A stretch of 64,000 nucleotides of DNA from Aurantimonas sp. 22II-16-19i (GCF_002088275.1 NZ_AQQS01000004.1:1-64000); one strand, 5' to 3'; shown: positions 34,856 to 43,656, counted from the first letter of the stretch. Numbers and translations: made by a program. The notes: a model not told the origin generated them from the sequence alone.

Positions 34856-34881
34856 GGAACCGTGTGTCGCATTCGCAGGTT
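34856..34881 (+). promoter_or_regulatory. Proximal putative EcfG promoter of the HWE kinase gene
   Basis: GGAAC (34856-34860), 18 nt, then GTT (34879-34881). It lies about 50 nt upstream of the ATG and in tandem with the distal site. Confidence 0.55.
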
Positions 34882-34930
34882 TCACAGGCGGGGACACGGT
34901 GTTGCGCCGGATCGTTGTGAGCGTCGATTA

Positions 34931-35908
34931 ATGTTGGCAAAGAAAATCTTGAGAGCGATCGAGAATACGGAGATGTCCGTATTCGCCCAAGATTTGGATT
35001 TGCGTTACTCGTGGGTTTCGAACGCTGGACGCTCCTGGCTCGCCGGGGCGATGGAAGGCACCAGCGACGCCGACATCCTCGGCGAGGTTGCGGCCCGGCG
35101 TTCCACCGAGATGAAGCGCGAGGTTCTGACCACCGGCCAGCCGCTGCGCTACGAGATGTCGATCAACCAGGGCAACCAGGCCCGATGGTACGACATCTGC
35201 GTCGATATCGACCGCGACGAGGCGGGTGTCGCCTGCGGCATCATCGGCACCTCCTTCGACATCACCGACCAAAAACGCCGCGAAGAGACGCTGAAGACCC
35301 TCCTTCGCGAGCTTTCGCATCGCTCGAAGAACCTCCTCGCCATCATCCAGAGCCTTGCCAGCCAGACGGCGCGGCATTCGCTGACGGTGCCGGAATTCCT
35401 CGTCCGGTTTCGCGGGCGGATCCAGTCGCTCTCCTACTCCCAGGACATCGTCACCGACGCCGACTGGCGGGGCGCCGATCTGCAAAGCCTCGTCACCACG
35501 CAGGTCGAGCGCTATGCGCCCGACGGAATGGACCAGATCGAGTTCAGCCCCGTCGACGTCTATCTGTCCCCCACCGCATCCCTGCATGTGGGCCTCGCCC
35601 TGCACGAACTGGCGGTCAATGCGGCGTCGTATGGCTCCCTGTCGGTGCCGGGCGGCAAGGTGTCGATCGATGCCCGGATCGAGGATTACGGGGAAGAGAC
35701 GGGGCTGGTGATCGTGTGGCAGGAGCGCGGCGGCCCCCGCGTCAGGCCGGAACGCGACGCCCGCTTCGGCACCTCCACCCTCGAACGCATCGTACCGAAC
35801 GCCGTCGGCGGTTCGGCCCGTCTGGACTATCTGGCGGAGGGGATCCGCTACACCCTGACGGTTCCGGAAGCGCAATACGAGGTGATGCAGGGCGGCGCAG
35901 GCGAGTGA
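34931..35908 (+). CDS. HWE-family histidine kinase with PAS sensor domain (PhyK-like)
   Basis: The 325-residue soluble kinase has an N-terminal PAS-like domain (about residues 8-115, ending GIIGTSFDITDQKRREETL). The HWE H-box is ELSHRSKNLLAIIQSLASQT with phospho-acceptor His130. The catalytic domain contains the two namesake HWE features: HELAVN (225-230) and WQERGGP (263-269). HWE kinases commonly phosphorylate PhyR, so this neighbour is the obvious candidate kinase, though that is inference. There are no membrane segments, which suggests a cytoplasmic signal. The ATG at 34931 was chosen over an in-frame ATG at 34832. Confidence 0.87.
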   Translation: MLAKKILRAIENTEMSVFAQDLDLRYSWVSNAGRSWLAGAMEGTSDADILGEVAARRSTEMKREVLTTGQPLRYEMSINQGNQARWYDICVDIDRDEAGVACGIIGTSFDITDQKRREETLKTLLRELSHRSKNLLAIIQSLASQTARHSLTVPEFLVRFRGRIQSLSYSQDIVTDADWRGADLQSLVTTQVERYAPDGMDQIEFSPVDVYLSPTASLHVGLALHELAVNAASYGSLSVPGGKVSIDARIEDYGEETGLVIVWQERGGPRVRPERDARFGTSTLERIVPNAVGGSARLDYLAEGIRYTLTVPEAQYEVMQGGAGE

Positions 35909-36297
35909 GCCAGAGCCCTTCCCGCTTGTGATCCACATGGGCCACGGGTGTGCCTGATGCAGGCCTTGAGGCAGGCCGCGGCGCGTCCGCCCACACCTGC
36001 CGATGGAGCCGGAACGACCCGGTTTCCCGTGGCCGCCCGGCCGAGCCGCCCCCCGGATGGCGGTCGCCCGCCGACTTTCCTGACTTATGGTAAATTCTCG
36101 ACGTCTGCGATGCCGACGGGCGCAAGCGGCTCTGATCCTTCCATTCCTGTGTGAAACGAGGGCTGCAGCGGGAGCCATGACGGGACGCTTGCCGGCGTTG
36201 GACCAGCCTGTTTCACGCCATCGTGAGACCACATTCCGCTTGCGTGCGGAACCGAGGCCACAGCCCGTGTATTATTCTTCCCAAAGGAGAGCTGGAG
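35909..36297. other. Gene-free spacer after the HWE kinase gene
   Basis: A 389-nt spacer. Overlapping frames are not convincing. A GGAAC at 36248-36252 lacks a matching GTT. Only the AAAGGAG ribosome-binding site at its right end is recognisable. Confidence 0.35.
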
Positions 36298-36588
36298 ATG
36301 GAACACGTCGCTGCATTCATGCTTCTGGTGGGTTGCTCGGGGGATCTTTCGGTCTGCAAGGAAATTCCCGTTCCCGTGCCCGCATACGAGACCGTCGCCG
36401 AATGTCGCCAGGAACTGCCGCTGCAGATCCGCCTGAGCGGAACGACCGACAAGCGCGTCTATGGCGCGTGCAAGGAAGTGTCCGAGGATGTTTTCCAGCA
36501 GTCGGCGACCATCGACTGGTCCGTGTCCCGTGACGGCCAGTTGTCGATCACCTTCGACGCCGAGCCGAGCCTCGTCGCCTCGCGCTGA
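36298..36588 (+). CDS. Small hypothetical protein with Cys residues
   Basis: The 96-residue protein starts MEHVAAFMLLVGCSGD and has four or five spaced cysteines (CSGD, VCKE, ECRQ, ACKE) and a strand-rich C-terminus (QLSITFDAEPSLVASR). The ATG is preceded by AAAGGAGAGC, so it is probably a real gene. The hydrophobic N-terminus is short and not a clear signal peptide. No family recognised. Confidence 0.55.
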   Translation: MEHVAAFMLLVGCSGDLSVCKEIPVPVPAYETVAECRQELPLQIRLSGTTDKRVYGACKEVSEDVFQQSATIDWSVSRDGQLSITFDAEPSLVASR

Positions 36589-37097
36589 CGGCATCGGGCC
36601 CGGGTTTCCCGGGACAGAAGTCGCCGGCGTTTCCCATTTCGCCGGTCCGGGGGCCTGAGGGCGTGTTTCAGCTACGGCCGAACGTTTGCTGCAGATCGCG
36701 GCGAGGTCCGGCACAGGGCCAGAGATTTCCTGAATTCGTCAGCCACCCTGAGTTCTGCTTGCGCGGCGAATTGTCCCGGATTACCGCGGCTGGTCTTCGG
36801 GCCGCCTGATCGACGTGAGCTTCCCATACCCGGTCTGCCCGCCATCAACCGCCATTCCCCGAGGATTCCGGCTGAGTTCGGAATGTCGACTGCGCAAGCG
36901 GCGGCCGTTCATCCGACAGGCCAGGACCCTCACTCCACCCACGCGGCGGCCGAGCCGTTCGGATCTCGGCGCGATTTCCGCCGGGAGCGTCGGGAGACAT
37001 CCACGCTGCCAATTGAGCGGGGGGAGGTGACGTCGCCGCCGATCCCGCTATAACAGTGACGACTGGGGACATCACAGTGAAGAGTGAGAGACGAGAC
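36589..37097. other. Gene-free spacer before the glycine-zipper lipoprotein gene
   Basis: A 509-nt stretch in which no frame has convincing coding character. The right-hand end (about 37040-37097) holds the leader of the downstream lipoprotein gene. Nothing else defined. Confidence 0.35.
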
Positions 37098-37382
37098 ATG
37101 TTTCGCAAGATTTCTTTCGCGACGCTCGCGGTTGCCGCCATGCTGACGGCAGGCTGCACCACCGAGGACCGTTACACGTCGGGCGGCGCGCTCGCCGGTG
37201 GTGCCGTCGGCGCTCTCGCTGGCCAGGCCATCGGGCGCGATACCGGCTCGACCCTGGCGGGCGCGGCGATCGGTGCCGGCGTCGGTGCCGTGGCCGGCAA
37301 CGTCATCGGCCGGTCCAGGGAAAACCCGGGCTATTGCCGCTATTCCGACGGCAACGTCTATCGCTGCCCGGACGGCTACTGA
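37098..37382 (+). CDS. Glycine-zipper 2TM-type lipoprotein
   Basis: The 94-residue protein has a lipoprotein signal peptide (FRKISFATLAVAAML, lipobox LTAGC, acylated Cys at about residue 20). A glycine-zipper segment follows (GGALAGGAVGALAGQAIG, GAAIGAGVGAVAGNVIGR), as in outer-membrane lipoproteins of the SlyB/OmpA-associated kind. A small Cys-containing C-terminus (YCRYSDGNVYRCPDGY) ends it. The ATG at 37098 was chosen over 37056 because it gives a standard signal peptide. Confidence 0.8.
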   Translation: MFRKISFATLAVAAMLTAGCTTEDRYTSGGALAGGAVGALAGQAIGRDTGSTLAGAAIGAGVGAVAGNVIGRSRENPGYCRYSDGNVYRCPDGY

Positions 37383-37453
37383 TCCCGCGCACCGCAAAGG
37401 CGGCGGGGCGCCCGGCAGCATCTGCCGAGGCGCGCTGTCGCGGACATGACGAG

Positions 37454-37476
37454 ATCCCGCCCTCGTGGCGGGATTT
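37454..37476 (+). terminator. Hairpin terminator after the glycine-zipper lipoprotein gene
   Basis: A perfect 8-bp stem (37454-37461 with 37467-37474) with a 5-nt loop is followed by a short T run. It lies 72 nt past the stop codon. Confidence 0.55.
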
Positions 37477-37516
37477 CATGCGAACAGACCCGGTGGAAGA
37501 CTGGAGAATGCCGGTG

Positions 37517-37870
37517 ATGGCCGGAAGCGATCGGCTGCGGCCATGCAGCAGGGGCGGAGTCGTGGCGGCGGGATGCCCGAGGTCCGGAGCCTCGCACCGG
37601 ACGCGTCGCACCATCGCGGCCCTCGGGGCGATCTGCCTGCTCCTCTCCGCCTGCTCCAGCGGCCCGCGCTCGCCCGTCTTCGGGGCGGTGTTCGGCCTGG
37701 AGAATGCCGAGACCATCCCGTTCCGCTCCGGCCAGGTTCCCGAGCCCGCGCCGCAGCCCGGCGACCGGGTCCTCGGCCTTGCGGCCAACGCCCCCGGACA
37801 ATGCATCTATCTGCGCGCCAATGGCAGGCAGCGGTTCATCGCCAACTGCCCCGAGGGCTACGACGTCTGA
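37517..37870 (+). CDS. Small lipoprotein, function unknown
   Basis: This protein of about 117 residues has a basic region (SHRTRRT) followed by a hydrophobic stretch and lipobox LLSAC. A short mature part of about 70 residues ends GQCIYLRANGRQRFIANCPE, similar in style to the Cys-pair end of the upstream lipoprotein. Candidate starts are 37478, 37508 and 37517. I prefer 37517 because GGAGA lies 9 nt before it and it lies downstream of the terminator. The long n-region leaves the start uncertain. Confidence 0.55.
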   Translation: MAGSDRLRPCSRGGVVAAGCPRSGASHRTRRTIAALGAICLLLSACSSGPRSPVFGAVFGLENAETIPFRSGQVPEPAPQPGDRVLGLAANAPGQCIYLRANGRQRFIANCPEGYDV

Positions 37871-37956
37871 CGCACGGCCGCTTTGGCTGCGACGCCTGAT
37901 CGCGGTCGCCTGTCCGTAGCGTGTGTTCGTATCGAGACTTCGCCTTGCGAGGCTGG

Positions 37957-38868
37957 TCATCCGGCCGCGCCGACATCCGGCTGCGGCGGGCGCAGGAGAT
38001 GGACGAAGGCCTTGCGGTAGCCGCCTTCGCCGGTCGGGCTGGTGCCGAACTCGATCCGCGCCAGCCTGTCGCCCCGCGCGATCTCGAAGCCGCGGACGTC
38101 CACCGTGACGATCTGCCAGCCCGTGCCGTCCTCTCCATGCATCGCCGCCAGCGTGTCGATCGCATCGCCGTGGTCCTCGTTCATGTGGTCGCGGGCCCGG
38201 ATCGCCCCGGCGGCGAGGTCGCCCGCGGGCGCGTCGACGATGTCTGTGGCGCCGAGTTCGAAGGCGCGGGCGAAACCGCCGTTCAGCGAAGCACCAAGGG
38301 GCATAAGCCGCAGGAAGCGGAAATCGGGGAAGTCGACGTAGAGCTTCGCCTTCGGATGGCGCGACAGGAAACGCTCGCGCACTGCGGCGGCATCGCCGCC
38401 GCCGGGATCAGCCAGGGCGGCATCGCTGCCCGGATCAGCCAGGGCGGCATCGCCGCCGGGCGCAATCGGAACGGCCTCGGCGAAGATCGTCATGCGCGGA
38501 TGGGCGAGGGGATCGCCCTTGCCGCTGCGTGCGACGAGGAGCGAGCAGCGGGGGTCGGCGGCAAGGGCCCTGGCGTGCAGCGACAGGGCGGAGACGAGAA
38601 TGATCGGACGACCGGAAAAGTCGGTGGCGAGAAGCGTGCGGCTGACGGCGGGAAAGCCGTCGCCCGGCCGCAAGACGCCGAGCGCGCCCTCGCGGGCGGA
38701 GCGCAGCAGCATCCGCGCCAGATGCCGCGCCGCCTCGTCCACCGGCTGCAGCAACGGCGTCCCGCCGCTTTCGCCGGAGGCGGTCCCGGCGCTGGGGCTG
38801 GTCGCGGCGGGGCGAGGCTCCGGCTGCGGATCGGTGCCGGTCGGGGAAGGCGTTTCGTCTGAGGTCAT
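37957..38868 (-). CDS. HugZ-type pyridoxamine-phosphate-oxidase-like protein with DUF2470 domain
   Basis: The 303-residue protein has an N-terminal FMN-binding split-barrel (about residues 40-205: ARHLARMLLRSAREGALGVL, RCSLLVARSGKGDPLAHPR). The C-terminal DUF2470 domain is at about 215-300 (RDHMNEDHGDAIDTLAAMHG, then IARIEF-type strands). HugZ-like members degrade haem or bind flavin/haem. A Gly/Ala/Asp insert (two tandem 9-residue copies) interrupts the barrel. The ATG at 38868 was chosen for domain completeness. Confidence 0.8.
   Translation of the reverse strand: MTSDETPSPTGTDPQPEPRPAATSPSAGTASGESGGTPLLQPVDEAARHLARMLLRSAREGALGVLRPGDGFPAVSRTLLATDFSGRPIILVSALSLHARALAADPRCSLLVARSGKGDPLAHPRMTIFAEAVPIAPGGDAALADPGSDAALADPGGGDAAAVRERFLSRHPKAKLYVDFPDFRFLRLMPLGASLNGGFARAFELGATDIVDAPAGDLAAGAIRARDHMNEDHGDAIDTLAAMHGEDGTGWQIVTVDVRGFEIARGDRLARIEFGTSPTGEGGYRKAFVHLLRPPQPDVGAAG
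38406..38459. repeat. Two tandem 27-bp units inside the HugZ-like gene
   Basis: Two nearly identical 27-bp units (38406-38432 and 38433-38459) encode the repeated ALADPG insert in a surface loop. This is a recent in-frame duplication, probably neutral. Confidence 0.75.
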
Positions 38869-39082
38869 GGCGGGATCCGGCAGGTCGCGAAGGAAATCTG
38901 GACCTGCCGTGGATGCCATCCTCGGTCGGTTCCGGCAAGACGGCTCCGGCGGCGATCGGCGGAGGGGAAACCGACTTCTGGAGCCGCCGCCGCCGGTCCG
39001 CCGACGGGTTTTTCTTGGACGTTCGGGGGGCGCCGCGATATCTGCGATGCCAATGGTCAGGTTTTCCTGGGAGATTCTCGAT

Positions 39083-40240
39083 TTGGCTGACGAACTCAAG
39101 GCCCGCATCCTCGACATCCTGCGGCAGATGACGCCGCCGGACGGCGGGGCGGACGTGGTGACGCGGTCGCTCGTGTCGGACATCTTCATCGCCGACGGCA
39201 AGGCGTTCTTCTCCTTGACCGTGCCGGCGGCCGACGCCCAGCGCTTCGAGCCGTTCTGCCGGGCGATCGAGGCCGAGGTGGCCAGGCTCGACGGCATCTC
39301 GAAGGCGATGGTCGCGCTGACGGCGGAAAAGACGGCAGGCAGCGCCGGCGCTCGGGCATCCGCCCCGCCGCAGCCGCGGCAGGCGCCGGCACAGGCACCG
39401 GCGCCTGCCGCCGGGCGACGGCCCGGCGCCGCCAAACCCGGCATTCCCGGCATCGACCGGATCATCGCGGTTGCCTCCGGCAAGGGCGGCGTCGGCAAGT
39501 CGACGACGGCCGTCAATCTTGCCCTCGGCCTCGCCACCTTCGGCCTCAGGGTCGGCATCCTCGATGCCGATGTCTACGGCCCCTCGATCCCGCGGCTCCT
39601 CGGCCTCAAGGACAAGCCGAAGACCAGCGGCGGGCGCACCATCGTGCCGCCGGAGGCCTTCGGGCTGAAGGCGATGTCGATGGGGCTGATGGTCGACGAG
39701 GAAACGCCGATGATCTGGCGCGGGCCGATGGTGATGTCGGCGCTGACGCAGATGCTGCGGGAGGTCGAATGGGGCGAGCTCGACATCCTCGTCGTCGACA
39801 TGCCCCCCGGCACCGGCGACGCCCAGCTGACCATGGCCCAGCAGGTGCCGCTCGCCGGCGCGGTGATCGTCTCGACGCCCCAGGATCTGGCGCTGATCGA
39901 TGCGCGCAAGGGCCTCGCCATGTTCCAGAAGGTCGAGGTGCCGCTCCTCGGCATCGTCGAGAACATGAGCTACTTCGTCGCTCCCGACACCGGCAACCGC
40001 TACGACATCTTCGGCCATGGCGGGGCGCGGACGGAGGCGACGCGTCTCGGCGTGCCGTTCCTCGGCGAGGTGCCGCTCGAGATGGCGATCCGCGAGAGCT
40101 CCGACGCGGGACGTCCCGTGGTCGCCGCCGATCCGGATGGGCCGCATGCGGCGGCCTATCGCGACATCGCCGCGAAAGTTCTCGCCGAGCTCGAGAATGC
40201 GCGACCAAAGTCGCGGGCGCCGAGCATCGTTTTTGATTGA
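39083..40240 (+). CDS. apbC: Mrp/ApbC family Fe-S cluster carrier ATPase
   Basis: Mrp/ApbC proteins bind and deliver Fe-S clusters to apoproteins. The protein has 385 residues from the TTG at 39083, which follows GGGAG and gives the family-like start (ADELKARILDILRQM). In-frame ATGs at 39047 and 39053 are alternatives without a close ribosome-binding site. An N-terminal DUF59-like domain and an Ala/Pro/Gln-rich linker precede the ATPase domain. That domain has a deviant Walker A SGKGGVGKST, DADVYGPSIPRLLG and DMPPGTGDAQLT. A CxxC cluster motif is not visible near the C-terminus. Confidence 0.88.
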   Translation: MADELKARILDILRQMTPPDGGADVVTRSLVSDIFIADGKAFFSLTVPAADAQRFEPFCRAIEAEVARLDGISKAMVALTAEKTAGSAGARASAPPQPRQAPAQAPAPAAGRRPGAAKPGIPGIDRIIAVASGKGGVGKSTTAVNLALGLATFGLRVGILDADVYGPSIPRLLGLKDKPKTSGGRTIVPPEAFGLKAMSMGLMVDEETPMIWRGPMVMSALTQMLREVEWGELDILVVDMPPGTGDAQLTMAQQVPLAGAVIVSTPQDLALIDARKGLAMFQKVEVPLLGIVENMSYFVAPDTGNRYDIFGHGGARTEATRLGVPFLGEVPLEMAIRESSDAGRPVVAADPDGPHAAAYRDIAAKVLAELENARPKSRAPSIVFD

Positions 40241-40343
40241 ATGGTCAAAGAACGGGGCTTGCCATCGGCAGCCAAAAGCTGTCGGATGGTGACTCAGTGA
40301 GCGGACGAAAAGATCCGCCCCATCCTGACAGGAGGCATGCTGA

Positions 40344-41939
40344 ATGAATTCCCTGACCCGGCTTCTCGCCGCGACGGCCCTGACCCTGGCCCTCGGTTCG
40401 GCGGCGTCGGCCAAGACGCTCGTCTATTGCTCCGAGGCTTCGCCGGAAGGCTTCGACCCGGCCCTCTACACTGCCGGCACCACCTTCGATGCGTCCTCGC
40501 GCACGGTCTATAACCGTCTCGTCGAGTTCAAGCACGGCTCCACCGAGACCGAGCCGGGTCTCGCCGAATCCTGGGAGATCTCCGAGGACGGCACGGTCTA
40601 CACCTTCAAGCTCCGGCCCGACGTGAAGTTCCAGACCACGGACTTCTTCACGCCGACCCGCACGCTGAACGCCGACGACGTGATCTATTCGTTCGAGCGC
40701 CAGCTGAAGAGCGACAATCCCTGGAACCAGTATGTCCCCGGCGCCAGCTGGGAATATGCCAGCGGCATGGGCTTTCCGGACCTGATCAAGTCGATCGAGA
40801 AAGTCGACGACCTGACCGTCAAGTTCACGCTGAACCGGCCGGAGGCGCCGTTCCTCGCCGATCTGGCGATGGACTTCGCCTCGATCATGTCGAAGGAATA
40901 TGCCGACAGCCTCGCCGAGGCGGGCAACGAGGCGACGCTGAACCAGCAGCCGCTCGGCACCGGCCCCTTCCAGTTCGTCGCCTACCAGCCGGACGCGGTC
41001 ATCCGCTACAAGGCCAATCCGGACTACTTCAAGGGCCAGCAGCCGATCGACGACCTGATCTTCGCGATCACCACCGATGCCTCGGTGCGGGCGCAGAAGC
41101 TCAAGGCCAACGAGTGCCAGATCTTCCCCTATCCGAACGCGGCCGACGTCGAATCGCTGAAGAGCGATCCGAACCTCGAAGTGCCGAGCCAGGAAGGGCT
41201 GAACGTCGCCTACATGGCCTACAACACCACCCAGGCCCCCTTCGACAAGGTCGAGGTCCGCAAGGCCCTCAACATGGCGATCAACAAGCAGGCGATCATC
41301 GACGCGGTGTTCCAGGGCGCGGCCGTGCCGGCCAAGAACCCGATCCCGCCGACGATGTGGTCCTACAACGATGCGGTTGAAGACGATCCGTACGATCCGG
41401 AGAAGTCCCAGCAGATGCTGAAGGACGCCGGCGTCGAGAACCTCTCCATGAAGATCTGGGCGATGCCGGTCTCGCGGCCCTACATGCTCAACGCCCGACG
41501 GGCGGCGGAGCTGATGCAGGCGGATCTCGAGAAGGTCGGCGTCTCCGCCGAAATCGTCTCCTACGAGTGGGGCGAGTATCTGGAGAAGTCGAAGGCCAAG
41601 GACCGCGACGGCGCGGCGATGCTCGGCTGGACCGGCGACAACGGCGATCCGGACAACTTCCTCGACACGCTGCTCGGCTGTGAAGCCGTCGGCGGCAACA
41701 ACCGCGCCCAGTGGTGCAACGAGGAGTTCGACGCCCTGGTCAAGAAGGCCAAGACGACTTCGGACCAGGCCGAGCGCACCAAGCTCTACGAAGAGGCGCA
41801 GGTCGTCTTCAAGCGCGAGGCGCCCTGGCTGACCATCGACCATTCGACGGTGTTCATGCCGATGCAGAAGTCGGTGAAGAACTTCTACCAGGATCCGCTC
41901 GGCTATCACCGCTTCGACGACGTCGACATCGCCGAGTGA
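40344..41939 (+). CDS. dppA: Dipeptide-type ABC transporter substrate-binding protein DppA
   Basis: This periplasmic solute-binding protein (SBP family 5) of 531 residues has a signal peptide (residues 1-23, cleaved after ASA). The mature start KTLVYCSEASPEGFDPALYT closely resembles DppA. The C-terminus GYHRFDDVDI is also typical. GGAGG lies 7 nt upstream of the ATG. It is followed by a strong terminator; the permease genes dppB/dppC are 700 nt downstream, an unusually large gap. Peptide specificity is inferred. Confidence 0.92.
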   Translation: MNSLTRLLAATALTLALGSAASAKTLVYCSEASPEGFDPALYTAGTTFDASSRTVYNRLVEFKHGSTETEPGLAESWEISEDGTVYTFKLRPDVKFQTTDFFTPTRTLNADDVIYSFERQLKSDNPWNQYVPGASWEYASGMGFPDLIKSIEKVDDLTVKFTLNRPEAPFLADLAMDFASIMSKEYADSLAEAGNEATLNQQPLGTGPFQFVAYQPDAVIRYKANPDYFKGQQPIDDLIFAITTDASVRAQKLKANECQIFPYPNAADVESLKSDPNLEVPSQEGLNVAYMAYNTTQAPFDKVEVRKALNMAINKQAIIDAVFQGAAVPAKNPIPPTMWSYNDAVEDDPYDPEKSQQMLKDAGVENLSMKIWAMPVSRPYMLNARRAAELMQADLEKVGVSAEIVSYEWGEYLEKSKAKDRDGAAMLGWTGDNGDPDNFLDTLLGCEAVGGNNRAQWCNEEFDALVKKAKTTSDQAERTKLYEEAQVVFKREAPWLTIDHSTVFMPMQKSVKNFYQDPLGYHRFDDVDIAE

Positions 41940-41967
41940 TCTCGGGCTCCGGTCTCTGATCGAGGGG

Positions 41968-41995
41968 AAGGGGCGGCCTCGGCCGCCCTTTTCCA
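41968..41995 (+). terminator. Intrinsic terminator after dppA
   Basis: An 8-bp GC stem (41971-41978 with 41981-41988), extended by two A-T pairs and one G-T pair, is followed by TTTT. It lets dppA be expressed at a higher level than the transporter genes. Confidence 0.8.
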
Positions 41996-41999
41996 GTTT

Positions 42000-42638
42000 G
42001 CTGGGGCGTGTGCCGACGGGGCCGGCCAGCCCTTCGGCTTCGATCTGCTCCGGTGATGATGGTTGCCGGACCGGGCGGACGGGCCTGCCAAAGCCGGTCG
42101 CGGCGATGGGACCGGGTGACGGGGCCGCGATGCGGTGAACGCGGACGAATTTCCGGCGATGCCGGGCGCTGGCACGATGACGCGGGTCGTTGTCGCGGAT
42201 CGGACGACGGCAGGACCCGGCGACGCCGCAGCGATGGCGAGACGGCGGCGCAAAGGCGCCAGCGCCGCCAGCCGGACGGGGCTGGGAGAGGTGATCGTGG
42301 CCGCCCGTGGCGCGGGCATTTTGCAACGGGAACAGAATGTTGCTATCGCGGCAGCCGGACTGACCGGCGGCGCCCGGCGCGGCGGACGGTGTTGCCGCCC
42401 TTGCGATCGTCGCCGAGGCGGCGGACGCTCTCGGCGACGATCCCAGGGGCTGTCGGGCATCTGATGCCGGAGGCCCGAGAGACGGTGGTTCCCGGGGCGC
42501 TGGCGTCGAGCCCGCGAGGGCTCAAGCGTTATCCTCGGCACCGGTCGAAGACCGGAGCCGACGGTAAGACCCCATCCAGAGGTCGGCGAAGACCGGCCTT
42601 GCAGAAAAAGACAAGAACGACCTGACCATAGGGGCACC
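42000..42638. other. Gene-free spacer between dppA and dppB with an inverted repeat
   Basis: A 639-nt stretch; its open frames are Arg/Gly-rich and unconvincing. It contains a 13-bp perfect inverted repeat (42405-42417 with 42430-42442, 12-nt loop). The stretch must hold the promoter for dppB-dppC. I could not find a recognisable binding site. Confidence 0.4.
42405..42442. repeat. 13-bp perfect inverted repeat upstream of dppB
   Basis: The left arm 42405-42417 (GATCGTCGCCGAG) is the reverse complement of the right arm 42430-42442. No T run follows, so it is more likely an mRNA structure or a protein-binding site than a terminator. Confidence 0.6.
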
Positions 42639-43646
42639 ATGCAGCGCTTCCTCCTCTCGCGCATCGCGGTCCTGATTCCGACCTTCATCGGCGTCTCGAT
42701 CGTGGCCTTCGCCTTCATCCGGCTCCTGCCCGGCGATCCCGTCCAGATGCTCGCCGGCGAGCGGGTCGTCTCGCCCGAGCGCCACGCCGCGCTCATGCAG
42801 CAGCTGGGCTTCGACCGGCCGCTGGTGATGCAGTATCTCTCCTATCTCTGGGGGTTGCTGCAGGGCGATTTCGGCACCTCGATCGTCACCAAGCGGGGCG
42901 TCGCGGGCGAGTTCTTCACCCTGTTTCCGGCGACGCTGGAACTGTCGCTCTGCGCGATCTTCATCGCCGTCTTCCTGGGCGTGCCGGCCGGCGTCTTCGC
43001 CGCGGTGCAGCGCGGCTCGTGGTTCGACCAGTCGGTGATGGGCGCGGCCCTCGTCGGCTACTCGATGCCGATCTTCTGGTGGGGCCTGCTCCTGATCATC
43101 TTCTTTTCCGGCATCCTGCAGTGGACGCCGGTCTCCGGGCGCATCTCGCTGCTGTTCTATTTTCCCCAGGTCACCGGCTTCATGCTGATCGACTCGCTGC
43201 TCTCCGGCCAGAAGGGGGCGTTTTCATCGGCGGTGTCGCATCTGATCCTGCCGTCGATCGTGCTGGCGACCATCCCGCTCGCCGTCATCGCCCGGCAGAC
43301 CCGCTCGGCGATGCTCGAGGTCCTCGGCGAAGACTATGTGCGCACCGCCAAGGCCAAGGGGCTGGCGAAATCCCGCGTCGTCGGCGTTCACGCCCTCAGG
43401 AACGCGCTGATCCCCGTCGTCACCACCATCGGCCTGCAGGTCGGCGTGCTGATGGCCGGCGCGATCCTGACCGAGTCGATCTTCTCCTGGCCGGGCATCG
43501 GCAAGTGGATGGTCGACAGCGTGTTTCGCCGGGACTACCCGGTGGTCCAGGGTGGGCTGCTGTTGATCGCGATGATCATCATGTTCGTCAATCTGGCGGT
43601 CGACCTCCTCTACGGGGTCATCAATCCGCGCGTCAGGGCCGGGTGA
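42639..43646 (+). CDS. dppB: Dipeptide ABC transporter permease DppB
   Basis: The 335-residue inner-membrane permease has about six helices. The N-terminal MQRFLLSRIAVLIPTFIGVS and GDPVQMLAGE are characteristic of DppB/OppB. The coupling-helix EAA region ARTAKAKGLAKSRVVGVHAL and the C-terminal LAVDLLYGVINPRVR are also present. dppC follows after 10 nt. It pairs with DppC and is energised by DppD and DppF. Confidence 0.93.
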   Translation: MQRFLLSRIAVLIPTFIGVSIVAFAFIRLLPGDPVQMLAGERVVSPERHAALMQQLGFDRPLVMQYLSYLWGLLQGDFGTSIVTKRGVAGEFFTLFPATLELSLCAIFIAVFLGVPAGVFAAVQRGSWFDQSVMGAALVGYSMPIFWWGLLLIIFFSGILQWTPVSGRISLLFYFPQVTGFMLIDSLLSGQKGAFSSAVSHLILPSIVLATIPLAVIARQTRSAMLEVLGEDYVRTAKAKGLAKSRVVGVHALRNALIPVVTTIGLQVGVLMAGAILTESIFSWPGIGKWMVDSVFRRDYPVVQGGLLLIAMIIMFVNLAVDLLYGVINPRVRAG

Positions 43647-43656
43647 GGAGACCGTC

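Noticed and set aside
36248-36252. GGAAC upstream of the small Cys-containing gene at 36298
   Set aside because: The -10 position reads TATT rather than GTT and would place the start only about 15 nt before the ATG, too close for the ribosome-binding site.
37957-39558. Extended frame on the minus strand upstream of the HugZ-like gene
   Set aside because: The extension lies over the Mrp/ApbC gene on the other strand and has no family similarity; the ATG at 38868 fits the domain borders.
42008-42625. 205-codon open frame between dppA and dppB
   Set aside because: Extremely Arg/Gly-rich with no secondary-structure pattern, overlapped by other frames; not convincing as a gene.
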